DNA of 64,000 nt, from contig NC_067312.1 in the NCBI RefSeq assembly GCF_020740795.1, positions 71,382,905 through 71,446,904 of the forward strand, written 5' to 3'. The position numbers were made by a program, and so were the translations under genes. Below the pieces are notes generated by a model. It had not been told where the DNA came from and did no database searches. It saw only the letters and a list, made by a program, of their open reading frames with translations. Shown piece by piece: positions 1-11,100 of the stretch. This DNA comes from Apus apus (lineage: Eukaryota; Chordata; Aves; Apodiformes; Apodidae). Position 1 is the first letter of the stretch, and each line of letters starts with the position of its first letter.

Positions 1-3000
1 ACACAAATCTTGACTTGTAGCTCTTTTGCCTCTCCCACCCTAAAAATCTGTACTTTAGTCCAGCAGAAGGAGAAAAACTACCCATGTAAAGAAAAAGACA
101 TCTCCTATAATGCGTAACTTCTGGCTTCTTGTGCTGTTCATTGAAGAAGTATGGCCAGTTATAAACTCATACCATTCCTGTGTTTCTGAGGACTGATCAG
201 CAGTTTCCGTGAAATTACATAACCCTCCTTCTGAAGTTGCACACCACACTGCTCAGTTTGTTTACCTCAAGGTTACTAAAGAGTATTAAGAAACAGTGAA
301 GACCATTTGTCAATGGGAGAGGTAAGAGTCATTCTAACATGCCAGCCGATTTTTTATCAAATTCCATCCTTACTCTAATAAAAGCAGAGTACAAAAAGTG
401 TGAGTTTGCAAAAGAAGGTGCTACAGAAGTTTGAACATGGAAGAAAGTCAACATCTCAAAAAGGAAGATACTGAAATATTTTTTCTTTGTTGTATCCAGT
501 ATTTTCACTTTTGCAGTACACCTAAAATTCTATCTGTCCAGGCTGGATAAATTTCAGAAAATAATGTTATGGTGAAAGTTCTAAAAATCACACCAAACTC
601 ACAAGTAAAAATAAAACTGGATATTGCTTCAGCACAACAGGAAAAAAAACACTTGCCTTCTATTTCTCTGAGTATTTCTTATCCCCACAGAAAGCCTGTG
701 CAATTCAAAGCTGAACTGCATTCATTAACATCTCTACAAAAAGTCTAAGAAGTTGCTGATTGCAGTAAAGGGATGCTGTGTTCTTCCTGATCTAAAGGCT
801 GCACAAAAAGCCTATCTTTGAATTTACCTCAGAATTAAAAACATCAGTAACATTTTTATGTGTCCTAGTTATATACTTTTCTTTGTTCATTAACAGTAGA
901 ACCACCTATTTAAAATATGAAAGTAAGAGCAGTTATTTTTTATTGTTAAGATACAATGAACAGCTCTGCAAAGCCTTTGATGTCCCATGGTGTTGGGCAG
1001 GCCTACATCACCTCTGCAGGTATCTGATGTGTGGTTTGGGTTCTTAACACCTGCAAGGTAGGTGGCATTTTTAGCAAGATGCTCTGTATATCAGCAGAAA
1101 AATGTGTTCAATACTGTAGCTATTGCAGTAGATGTGAGGGATAGATATCTAATGCTTCAACCAGACAAAAAAACAAATTGTCATACTGACCACTTTATGA
1201 AAACTTCTCGTTTTGTTCAACTGTCAGCAAAATCAATGACCTGGGTACTAAAGGCTTCATGAGATGAAATATTTGTCACTGCAGCTGTAACTCCCTGAAA
1301 TTCTAATTGCTTCGTATTGAAGAGAAAATAACATAATAGTAATACTACTACCACTACTAATATAATGCCTCCTGGCATTATAATACTGACATGCAAGATG
1401 TCCATCCGTATTCCAAACCAAAATCACATTACAAAGAGATGTGTATTTCTATACATTAATGACACCTTAGGACTCTAAGATGTACTAGGAGATATTTTTA
1501 ATCCTCTCTGCTTTTAGGCCATGATGAAACCAAAGCTATTAGCAAATTTGAATCAGGGTTGATTATTCCTTCTAACTTCGAATAAGCCAGACATAAAACT
1601 TTCTACTTGGGAGACTCCTGAAAGCTCTTTTGCAGAACAGTGTCTCAGATTCTAGTATGTTTATATCCAAGAGCTTGGTTTGGATCAGTATTTACTAATG
1701 AATGTTTTTACAATTGGCTACATCAGCATTCCCCTTCCTTCTATAAACACCACTCTAAGACAGAAACAAAGATTGTGACAGAAGTGTTTGTCCTTATGGA
1801 AAGCTCCCAAATCAGTTCTTCCAGAGTAATGTGGGGCTCAAAGTCAGTCCTAACCAGAAGGTGGTGGGAAAGAACCCATCTTTGTGAATTCTACAATTCT
1901 TTATTTTCTTCATCACCAAATTGCAATTCCAGACACAAAACCTATCTACTAAGACTTCCTTTGAACATATACTCATTTTTGGCGACAACTGCACAGTTTT
2001 GCTATAAAGTGAACTTTTGCTATATAGCTGCCCTTCAGTGGGTGAGAGACTCATCGTCTTCAATTTTAATGTAAAATTATTTGAGGCTTCTTCTCCATTT
2101 CCACCCACCACACCACATGTGTGTGGCACCCCCATAGGAAACGTTTTGTTGAGTTTTCAGGTATAAATTTCAAGAGTGACAAGATAAACTGCCACAATGG
2201 TTTCACAATGGTTTGTGAAAGCCAGGAAGCAATATAATTCCTGCTTTTAAATAAAGTAGCTGTGTCATTATACTGCATCCCTTTGGTTTCCAGTAACTTT
2301 TTATTCCACTGAGCAGCTTCTACCCACTTTCAAAGTTGCCTTAAGTTAAAATAGTATACCTTTTTTCTACCCACTCACAGTGATAAGGAAAAAAATAAAT
2401 ACAAGTTGTGCTCTCACATAAACAAAAAGAAAGGCAGCAGCCAGTCTATATACTCTGATAGCAGCTGTCTCGTCACCCAGCACGAGTTTTGACTTGCTTG
2501 ATGAGGTCATGGTAAGGAAGCCCAGGAGACAATAGGATGGGAAATTCCAACAAATAAAGTCCTTTGGAAATTAAACTTAAAAATTTACGCTATTCACAGA
2601 ATTACTGGCTTGTCACAACTGCAGCTCATTTTTTTTCGTAGAAAGAGAACAAATTGGAAATGCAGCTCTACTCTCTCCCTTTTACCCATACATAGACAGC
2701 AGCTGTTTCCTATTCCATCATCAAGCATGAGCTCAAAAGAAAGTGCCATTAACTACAGCTCATGACTGCTAATCCCAGAAGGAAAAAACTTTTTTTCTAA
2801 ATAGCCATGACACCAGAGGTAGCACCATGGAGAACCCAAGGTCCTGGATATGCCATAAGGGTTATTGTTTCCCTCGAGGAAATTCAAACACCAGAAGACT
2901 GAGGAATCTTACTGTCACTTTCTTTGAAATAAAATCAAGAGAAAAATCTCATGAAAAGGTTTTCTTACTTCAGGTTCCTTGAAGCACACAGTGTAACCTC

Positions 3001-4621
3001 TAACAAGCAAGACAGACAAGTGGAGAAAAAAATAATCTCATAAGTTCTCAAATGCTTACTATAATATTTTTGCATGATACAAACATTAGTGTTATATTTA
3101 AGTGCTAAGCTGAGCAGTGTAAATGTCTCATTGATTGTCATGGTTCTCCTGCCTTTTTTTCCAATCTCAAAGTACTTTAAGTACTGTGAAGAACAGCAAG
3201 GTGATGTTGTACCTCTGTAGTATCCACGTTTTCAAGGCTTTGATTAGAGGTGAATGATTCACTTTTCTTTCTTCTCTTGCTTTCTCCATGTGTGTCTTAG
3301 ATCTTCTGAGATAATTTATGCCTCTTATCTTGAAAACCCTTTTCTCACAGCTTAAAGCCACATATTAGAACAGGTTCATCTAAAAGATCTGCCAAGGAAT
3401 GCTCAGGTGAGCAACTTCCAGTAATTTCCTGTTGGTGACAAGATCTGGAGCTTAGGAACTTTTTTTCAACTGAACTATAAGAAAGTTCAAGAGATATTAA
3501 TCTCTTAATAAATATGTGGGATGAACAAACATTCAGCACAGTATACATCACTGTCAATGGATATTAATGGATAACCTGTCAAGCTCAGGTTGAATGGGGC
3601 CCTGAGCAACTTGATCTGATGGGAGGTGTCCCTGCCCATAGCAGGAGGTTTGGAAACGGATGATCCTTAAAGGCTCCTTCCAAACCAAACCATTGTGCAG
3701 GTCTAAGAAAGGTTCTGAAAGTGCTCATTTTACAGTAATTCTGTGTTGAACTAAAAGTCGTGTACAAACCTTTATTTGTTTAGGGAAATATTTTCTATTT
3801 TTAGCTATTCCTTTTAATTTTAAAATTCTGTGTCTGCACTGCTCATGTAAAAATCTTTCTCAACTAAGGCAAAGATTATGTCAACAGCACAGCTCTAACT
3901 CTAACCCAAGTAAAAATCCCTCATGTTTATTTTCTGTGCTTCAGAATTAAAAGAAGGCAGAAACCATAGAAAACACAACCGGCAATGCTAGGAAGCCTCT
4001 CTGTCACCTCTATACACACCATTCATACATTTAAATTAGCAAACAGACCCAGGTCTCAGGCGCTATTCCTGAAAAACGACACAAATGGTGAATGTCAGGA
4101 TTCAGATCACCGCTCAAGAAGAAAGACGTCAAACAATATATCCATTAAATGAGAGTATCGGAAGAAACAGAAATTCTACCCTGACAGACAAGGCACCGCA
4201 GCCCCGGGCAAGGGCCTCTGCCCCACGGAAAACGCGGGCCAGGCCCGGGAAAAGACTCGGGGGACTGAGGGGGCGGCGGGTTGGGGCGCAGACACGACCG
4301 GCTTGCGGGGCTGCTAAGCCTACTGCTCCGCCAGGCTTTACGCTGGGGCTGGGAAGGCTCCGCAACCGCGGCCTCGCTGCCCCGCGGCGCGAAGGCGGCC
4401 TCGGCCTGTGAGGGGGTTCAAAGGCGCGGCCCGGATGGGACGTGACAGGCCTCTGGGGCGCCGCCGGGCCCGGGAAGCGTCGGTCGGCAGGGACGCGACT
4501 GCCCGTGCGGCGCAGCAGCCGGGGGTGCCGGCGGGAGGGGCCAGGGAGGGGCCGTGGCCGGGGCCGGTCCCGCCGCGACCCCGAGCGGAGCAGCCGCCCC
4601 CCGCCCGCCGCCCGCGCTTAC
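1..4621 (-). other. TMEM167A: probable TMEM167A intron 1 (partial, runs off the left edge)
   Basis: This AT-rich stretch lies on the far side of the two-way promoter from XRCC4. If the minus-strand start codon and splice donor at 4624-4616 belong to TMEM167A, this is the beginning of its first intron. I looked on the minus strand for the rest of the small Kish-family membrane protein (its hydrophobic N-terminal helix and its C-terminal helix) and did not see it, so those exons would lie beyond the left edge. Apart from one CR1 3' end near 3.6 kb and a small 11-bp tandem duplication at 2193-2214, nothing recognisable is present. Open frames of up to 144 codons (for example 1640-2074) resemble no family I know and overlap frames on the other strand. 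Assignment to TMEM167A is inferred from human gene order. Confidence 0.45.
3579..3697 (+). mobile_element. CR1 LINE fragment, 3' end only
   Basis: About 120 bp resemble the 3' untranslated end of avian CR1 elements: GGTTGAATGGGGCCCTGAGC, then the conserved run in which the element says GAGGTGTCCCTGCCCAT, then a segment ending near CCAAACCAAACCATT. Only the last part of the element is present, as expected from strong 5' truncation at insertion. The terminal short direct repeat typical of CR1 is decayed. It is non-coding and not mobile. Confidence 0.75.
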
Positions 4622-4624
4622 CAT
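4622..4624 (-). CDS. TMEM167A: probable TMEM167A first coding exon (start codon only)
   Basis: On the minus strand an ATG in a strong context (GTCGCCATG) at 4624-4622 is followed at once by GTAAGC, a good splice donor. The first coding exon would therefore contribute just the initiator methionine, and the rest of the protein would come from exons left of the window. TMEM167A (Kish) is a roughly 72-residue, two-helix Golgi membrane protein linked to the secretory pathway, and in human it lies head-to-head with XRCC4. The gene name rests on that conserved order and not on protein similarity, since no further codons were found. An out-of-frame ATG lies 23 bases upstream at 4647-4645. The extent of the 5' untranslated region is unknown. 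Confidence 0.5.
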
Positions 4625-4650
4625 GGCGACCCGCTCCGCGGCCACATCAC

Positions 4651-4658
4651 ACTTCCGG
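4651..4658 (-). promoter_or_regulatory. ETS/GABP-type site, minus-strand side
   Basis: ACTTCCGG on the plus strand reads CCGGAAGT on the minus strand, a near-ideal ETS (GABP or ELK) core. It lies 27 bases before the proposed minus-strand start codon, where such sites often mark the start of transcription in TATA-less promoters. Confidence 0.55.
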
Positions 4659-4663
4659 CGGGA

Positions 4664-4699
4664 GGGGGCGGGGCCAAAGGAGGCGGAGAGGGGGCGGGG
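4664..4699. promoter_or_regulatory. two GC boxes (SP/KLF sites)
   Basis: GGGGGCGGGGC at 4664-4674 and GGGGCGGGG at 4691-4699 match SP1-type GC boxes. They sit between the minus-strand ETS site and the CCAAT cluster, in the middle of the presumed two-way promoter. Confidence 0.55.
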
Positions 4700-4724
4700 T
4701 TCACGGGCGGGGGCCTGGGCCGCG

Positions 4725-4812
4725 ATTGGCAGCTGGCGAGGCGGGGCGATGCGATTGGCAGGAACGGGGGGGCGGGAGGCGGGACGGAAGAGGCGAGCGT
4801 GATTCTCATTGG
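4725..4812 (-). promoter_or_regulatory. cluster of three inverted CCAAT boxes (NF-Y sites)
   Basis: ATTGG occurs at 4725-4729 (GCGATTGGCAG), 4754-4758 (GCGATTGGCAG) and 4808-4812 (CTCATTGGCTG). The first two share an 11-base match, GCGATTGGCAG, and all three face the same way. Spacings of 29 and 54 bases and the GC-rich setting fit NF-Y binding, which is common in divergent housekeeping promoters. Confidence 0.6.
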
Positions 4813-4829
4813 CTGCAGCGCGGCCGGCA

Positions 4830-4886
4830 GGCGCGGGGTCTTTTTCGTGCGGGCGGAAGCGTCGGGCGGCCGGGCGGCGGGAGGAG
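4830..4886 (+). other. XRCC4: probable XRCC4 exon 1 (non-coding) ending at a splice donor
   Basis: XRCC4 begins translation in its second exon (see 24329), so an untranslated first exon is expected in the CpG island. The best donor is GAG|GTAGGT, with the exon ending at 4886. Just upstream are a pyrimidine run after GGGGTC (TCTTTTTCG, 4839-4847) and the ETS-like CGGAAG (4854-4859), both plausible around a start site. The left boundary shown is a guess. Other donors in the island could be used. Confidence 0.4.
4854..4859 (+). promoter_or_regulatory. ETS-like site, XRCC4 side
   Basis: CGGAAG in the context GGGCGGAAGCG lies 42 bases to the right of the third CCAAT box. It faces the opposite way from the site at 4651-4658, so the CCAAT and GC-box core has an outward-facing ETS-type motif on each side. 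Confidence 0.4.
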
Positions 4887-4935
4887 GTAGGTCGGCAGCC
4901 CCGCCCCTCTGCCGTGGCGGGAGCGGCCGGGGCCG

Positions 4936-4980
4936 GGGCCTGGGCCTGGGCCTGGGCCTGGGCCTGGGCCTGGGCCTGGG
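4936..4980 (+). repeat. GGGCCT (= GGCCTG) hexanucleotide array
   Basis: Seven perfect GGGCCT units occupy 4936-4977 and are followed by a partial GGG. The run begins in GGCCGGGGCC and ends at CTGCCC. Read in another phase the unit is GGCCTG. It lies about 50 bases after the proposed XRCC4 exon 1 donor, inside the CpG island, so it would be transcribed in the first intron. Each unit supplies one G-run, so G-quadruplex folding is possible. The array is also open in frames read as protein, but those frames are by-products of the repeat. Confidence 0.95.
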
Positions 4981-5060
4981 CTGCCCGGTGCCCCCTGCCC
5001 GACCGGCCCTGTCTGCCTCTTGCCCCCTTGTCCGAGGGGCTGGGGGTCCCGTGGCGGCGC

Positions 5061-5114
5061 GGCCCCGCGGCCCCGCGGCCCCGCGGCCCCGGCCCCGGCC
5101 CCGGCCCCGGCCCC
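5061..5114 (+). repeat. GGCCCCGC / GGCCCC array
   Basis: Three 8-base units GGCCCCGC (5061-5084) pass directly into five perfect 6-base units GGCCCC (5085-5114). On the minus strand the 6-base unit is GGGGCC. The change from 8 to 6 bases suggests loss of GC from one unit followed by spread of the shorter form by slippage. It is near the right edge of the CpG island, about 175 bases after the proposed exon 1 donor. Confidence 0.95.
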
Positions 5115-5130
5115 GTCTGCGGGCGGCTCA

Positions 5131-8100
5131 GGTGTAGAGCTCCTTGCTAGTGAAACGTAAAGAGCGTTAGGAAGGGCTTAATGAGGCTGTTTTCGGAGAA
5201 GCCGCTTTCTGTTGCAAAGCCAAGGTGCGCTTCTCAGGGGGAATCCCGGCTGCCTTCCGTCTGGGGGGTGGCTGAGGAGAGGGAGAGGGGCAGCAGAGCT
5301 CCCGCTTGGTCTCTTGTGTTTTTGCTCTTGCCCTTTTTAATCGTTCGTTTTCTATAAGGGCGCTTAGCACTTCTAGTCATGTTGAAAGTGCTTGGGTGAA
5401 GGGAGTGTGCATTTCCTTATCCTGAGCACCGTGTGTTTTTCCTGTAACTAAAGTCAAAGGTACTGTAAGCATTAAATGTTCTGCATGGCTGGCCGCTTAC
5501 GCTTGCCTGTGAGACAACCCTGTACAACTGAAATCTGTGGTGATTCTTGCATTTGGCAGCTGTTTTTGACAGTGGCTGCTCTACCATCAAGCCATATATA
5601 TGAGAGGAATACCCTTTAATTTTGGCTCGCAGTGAAAAATATGTGACATTTGTTTATTAAACCAGGAGACCATTTTTTTTAAGGTATTTACCTTTAATCT
5701 TGTGAGGGATTTCAGTAAAGTTAAGGCCTCATGCTTTCTGACTAGTTCCCTGCAAGATCTTCATCGTGGTTATTTTGTATTTAAAGTAAAGTGCTAAGGT
5801 ATTGCTGCTTGACAGACCTCTGTTCCAAAGTTCTGTGGGCAGTCTCCTCCTCTTTTTATGTGTACACTTTATCATACAGAACTTGGAAAGCAATAATCCT
5901 TTCAAAGATGATGGCATTGTTTTCATGTACCTGTCACTGGGGCCAAATAGTTTTAGTTGTGTTTAGTGCAGGACAGGCTTTACTTTTTCCCTTGGTAAGG
6001 GGAAACAATTTTTTCTTCCTACTAGAAGCTGGGATAACACTTGATATGCTTCCAGAAGTTGCTGTAGGAGGCTGCAGGGCAATGAGAGTATGTGTAAGAC
6101 ATCTTTATTTAGTGGAATCAAGGCAGTATTCTGGTAAAATGGAATACTTCAAGGCAACTGAAACAAACATACACAGTCCACTTAGAATGCTGTTACTGTC
6201 TTCTAAAGAGTAATGTCATTAGTAGTAGTGGCTTTGGTAATTACAATTTTGAGTTCTTTTTAAAACTTAAATTTCAAATTCATAATCAACAAAATGACTT
6301 GAATATTTTCCAACGGAAGCAGGAATTTCAGATGGATTTTCTTGTACAACTAATTTTTCTGTCCTGTGGATTTTAGATACTATATAGCTTTTAGATTTGT
6401 TCTTATTTTTTCTTGAGATTGTGTAAGTCTAGTGAGGTTCATTAATTTGCAGATTTATCCATTGATTAACTAGGTAATCAGCAAGATGCATGGTAATTTT
6501 GTGATTATGTCTTCATACTTCTTAATGTGTCAGCAAATTACATTCACAGAATCAGTTCATTTTATTCATGTGTGAAGGTTTTGGATGAAAAGTGGAGTTC
6601 AATTAAAATGCAGACAGTTCAAAAACCAGTTTTATTATCTAGTATAACCTGATGTCACATTAAAGTATATTTCTAAAGTGAAGGAAGTTTACAGCTACAA
6701 CCAATGAGCAGTTCAACCTCTAATGGTTACCATGACACTGTATTTTAGAGGCAATAATACTTTTGCACTTGTTTTTGTGCCTCTGAGCACAAAGGTGCCT
6801 CTGAGGTTTTCCTTTTTGGTTTCACTTTTGGTTTCTCAATGTGGGTTAGTTAACGACATTGAAAAATTCTTTCTGTAAGTGCAGGGGAGAGTGCAGCTGT
6901 GTCAGTTCTTGGTCACATTGTGGCCAAGCCTGCTTCCAGGTGGTCATCTAGCTTTCTCTAGTTCAGTAGTTTTGTTTGCAAATGTGCCCTATGTGATAAG
7001 TTTTCTGTACCGTTGTCTACTTTGCTAGTTTCTAGTAGATCACGTAAGAAAACCATTGCAGATTCTTTGCAAGAATGCTTTTTATTTACGCTAGCAATTT
7101 AATTTTCAGGTGAAGTTTCTGACAGTGTCAGCTACTGAAAGAAGAGTTTTCATTGGTCACATGCTGTATTAAAATGCTCTTAGCCACACATTTTGCTCTG
7201 ATGGGAAAAGTGTCTTTTGGTCATTAATGATCTTGTGGCAGCCTTAGTGGCATAATTTAAAAGACAGTGGTCCTAGCACGACAGTGTCTTTGGGGATGCA
7301 GCTGTGATGCACATGATATTGTTTGAAGTACAAGATTTCTGAATGTGGTATTCCGGTTTCCCTTCTGTTTTTTTCTCCTGATATATTTTCATGGAAAACC
7401 AGCTACAAGTGACTGAGATAGCTCTGTTGATAGTGTCTGCAGGAACTGGCTGGGTATGCACTCTTGACTGTTAAAATCTTAAATCAGAAGTTTAAGCAAT
7501 TACATGGATCTATATAGCAATATTCCAATAGGTAAATAAAACCATATGATGAATACTGTTTTTCTGTGTTGTTTGTTCTTTTTTAGAGGAGGTTTAATGG
7601 TATTGGCAGTGCTTCATAGAACATACTGTAAGAAATGTTTCAATAGCGTGATTCAATAGTGAAGAGATCACATACTGTTCAGTGTTTCAACAGTAAAGGA
7701 TAGCAAGGAATTTGTGTGTGTAATGAAAGGTAAAAAACGGTCTTCGGAGACTGAACTTCTAGATTGTTTTGAAATACAGGAAGAATTATAATGACAATGT
7801 GAGTTATTGAGGCTAGGTATTTCGTTTCTGTTGTGGCTGTTAGCTTTCTTAAGAAGTAGGAGTGTTGCAAGTGTTGCAAGTGAATGACCAACATGACAGG
7901 CACATCTGTATAAATAAGTTTTTGTGCATAACAAATGTGCTTGTGGATATTTGAGGTAAAAAACGTTTGCAAATACAATGGAAATGTAGTTGAATTTTTG
8001 AGACACACTAGTTTGAATGATTGGCAAAATCTGATAATGCTCTATTTTTTCTTTTGTGTCATGTCTTCTTCTGTTGTTCCTAGTAGTTTCAGCTACAAGC

Positions 8101-11100
8101 ATGAATGCATAAAAACTTATTTACATAGTTGCTGCAGCTACATGTACATTTAGCTTTCCCACTAGAATGAAAAGGTGGTGCAACATGAAGGATATGCGTT
8201 ATTCAGCCAAACCTGTAGTGGAAAGGTAGTGTTCTGTATGCTGGCAATGGTATCAAAACATAGCATTTTGTTTGCTGATACCATTTTGCAAAAAAGCTAT
8301 CCACGTTTATGAATCGTTCCTCTTTCAATTTCCTACCTCCCTCTAGCAAAAGGACACACTGAATTTACTATAGTAGGATGAACCACAATAGCTGTGAGAT
8401 ATAGCTGTGAGATGCTTGGGGAGGTTGCAGCTATTCAGAGCAAGAATGACCAGTCCTCAGTCTTCACCTCAGAGGTGCTGGGAGGTGTGCTTTAACCTAG
8501 TGTAGCCATACATTTTATAGGAACTTACCCTGTCAGGTGATGTATGATAGGGAATATTCATATAATGATGGGAATTCCTATACCTTGACATTTCTGCTTT
8601 TCGTGGTAGGGTTCAGGTGAATTGCTATCCTCTGTCAGTATGATAAAACTGTTGTGAATTGAGTAAGCTGTTCTTTTATAGAAGTTGAGTAGAGTCTGAA
8701 AGACTGAGGAATGAATATACTGCCTGTTGTGCAGTATTTGATGTGCGAAACAGTTACTGAGTTTGTAGTCTGGGATACCTTCGTTGTTGGATGAGATGAT
8801 GGTGACTATGCTGTCCAGACTGTAGAGAGAAAGCATGTGATTTTTACTTTATATGCTCAAAGTTTTTGACTACTGTTATATTGAGTGTTTAGAATTATTT
8901 GCTATATGGAGTTGTGACATTACAGGCTCTTCGGGAGTTATTTTGACATTGATAGTGAAATGCACAGAATAGCATCTTGGATGTACAAGATTATTCCAAT
9001 GTGTCTGTTGGTGAAGTACTTAAGGACTGAACACAGCAAGTTTGATTTTGAATACTATTATGGTATGCAAAGCTGTGTAAAGGATTTTCAAAATTGCCTT
9101 AGCATTTAAATTCCATTGATTTCAAGCTTTTATGTGGACTAAAACCAGTAAATCTAAGTCATTACTTAAAACTCGCAAGGCAAAGCTTTTCTATTTAATA
9201 TTATTAAAAAAAAAACAAACCCAAACCCAGCAAAGTCATATATAACTAAAGGACTGATGCCAGGCTTATTGTACAATTTAGCAAGGCACTCCAGCTTGTT
9301 GTAAAAATAAAATAGTGTCATGGCCTTGCTGTGCAAATACTTATGCTGTGCATGATGCAGGTGACTGTAGCCCCTCTTGTGACATACAAAATCCAGTGCT
9401 TCTGGTGCAGGTGTCTTGTCTTGCCAGCAGGTTTGCAGGAGCCCTGGATAGCTTACAGTGGTCTGTTTTGGCCAATGAACTTCCATTTCAGTATGGGTGA
9501 GATTATTTAAAATGGTTTACTACACTACATGTTTGCTTCATTGTAGTTCACATTACATGCTTACGTATGTGCGGTGAGCCTTACCAGGACACTTGCTGTT
9601 TTGTCTCAGTGCCTATTTCTGATGTCCTTGTTATCATTCAGTGCCACTTGAAGATGAGAAATTTTAATCCTTGCCTCTTGTCACCTAGGGCTTAGCAGTT
9701 GGTGGAGGATGTTTGAAAGGGGTTGTGTTAAATCTCAGGAGCCCCAAATGGAAAAGCACCACGCATCCCTGAGGAGTAGATGGAATAGCCAGGAGCTTAG
9801 GGTAAGATAATGCTGTCCAAGATAGGTCAAGATATAGAAGACTTACTGGTTTATGTATTGGTACCATTTTGACACAGGCTAAGGCAACATTTCAGAGAGA
9901 GTTATTAAACAGATTACTGTTGTTTGCTAATTTAACATGGTTGAATGTGATCTAGCTAAGGAACTATCTTACAGAAAAAGTTCCAAGTTGAAAAAATTTT
10001 CATTACATGTGGGCCTCAGCAAAGGCCTGTGGTGTTACTCTCTTCTGAGACATGCTAGTAATTTATCAAAAATTATTTAATTAAATATTGCAAATTTCTA
10101 AGGTTTAGAAAATTATTGGAATATTAATGCATGTGTTTCGCAGACTTTGAGGTGAGTGTTTTGGTAAGAGGTGTCCACCAACAGAGTAGACAGAGCAGAG
10201 ATTGTAAAATAAACAGTGAAAAAGGGAGACAGATCTGACGTGATTGTAAGAGTGCAGAGACTGAGAACTCTTGTGTTCTTGATCTACAGATCAGCCAAAT
10301 TGCTTGCTATGTTAGGGTGGAAAAATTAATGCAATTAGAGGAAGAATATACCCTATCACAGACTGCATTTGTTTTTAAAAATTATTCAGATGATTATGAA
10401 AGGGATTGTTTGTTTACAGGTCTACAAAAGGATCATAGAGGCCACCCTTTTCACCACATAGCTGGACAAGAAGGAGGGAGCATGGGGCTTTCCAAATGCT
10501 GTCAGCTGTGTCAAGCTTATGGTGGAAACTACACAAAAACCTGAGGAGAGATTTGTGTTGACTGAGCTGATAAGGGAAACTTAGTATTTGGAGGCAGCAA
10601 ACTGCAATGTGTGAAAATTAAATTTCTCTGGCTGTGAATCTTAACATTAATTTACAAAATACAGCACACGGTGGCCATAGGCAAAAGGGGGATTGGGCAG
10701 AAATGTTAATTTCAGTGAAAACTAGGTATTGCTATCATAGAGGATAATTATTTTTTGAGATAAGAGGCAAGGAGCTTGCTGAAGCTTTCGTATGAATCTC
10801 TTGGTAATAGACATACTTGACCTACATTTTATAATCTCCCAAAGGCAATATTAGAGAGCTGGTTTTATTTTTTTTCCTTTGCCTTGGTCAGGGCAGTGTA
10901 TAGATGAAAACTATGCTTTATATTTTATAATCTTTCTTCAGTCTTGTCTGTTCCACAGTTTTGTTTCATTAACCTTGACTGTCCTAAAAATATATATTTT
11001 TTTTTCTCTTCTTTGAATAATGAAGTAGAGGAGGAATTGGTTAGTGATACTGTCAGTTTGAGGTTTGTGTTGTGATTTTGGTGCTTGATGTTGCAAAACA

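Larger units (their letters stand above)
4180..5130. promoter_or_regulatory. CpG island with divergent promoter (TMEM167A / XRCC4)
   Basis: About 950 bp are very GC-rich and dense in CpG, in sharp contrast to the AT-rich DNA on both sides. The core (4620-4890) holds GC boxes, three ATTGG (inverted CCAAT) motifs and ETS-like sites, with no obvious TATA box. On the minus strand a start codon plus splice donor sits at 4624-4616. On the plus strand a good splice donor sits at 4887. This is the usual form of a short housekeeping promoter that drives two genes in opposite directions, and human XRCC4 and TMEM167A are arranged that way. Transcription start sites cannot be fixed from sequence alone. 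Confidence 0.8.

Noticed and set aside
1640..2135. 144-codon plus-strand frame overlapping a 107-codon minus-strand frame
   Set aside because: Neither translation has a recognisable domain, and both lie in the presumed TMEM167A intron. There is no CpG island, poly-A signal pattern or splice context to support a gene.
4408..5150. Long overlapping open frames in the CpG island on both strands (up to 231 codons)
   Set aside because: They are Gly, Ala, Arg and Pro-rich frames produced by high GC content and by the hexamer arrays. Stops are rare in such DNA, and the frames overlap each other and the promoter.
5791..6213. 140-codon plus-strand frame with hydrophobic stretches
   Set aside because: It is in XRCC4 intron 1, has a Phe, Leu, Cys and Ser-rich composition typical of T-rich chance frames, and resembles no protein I know.
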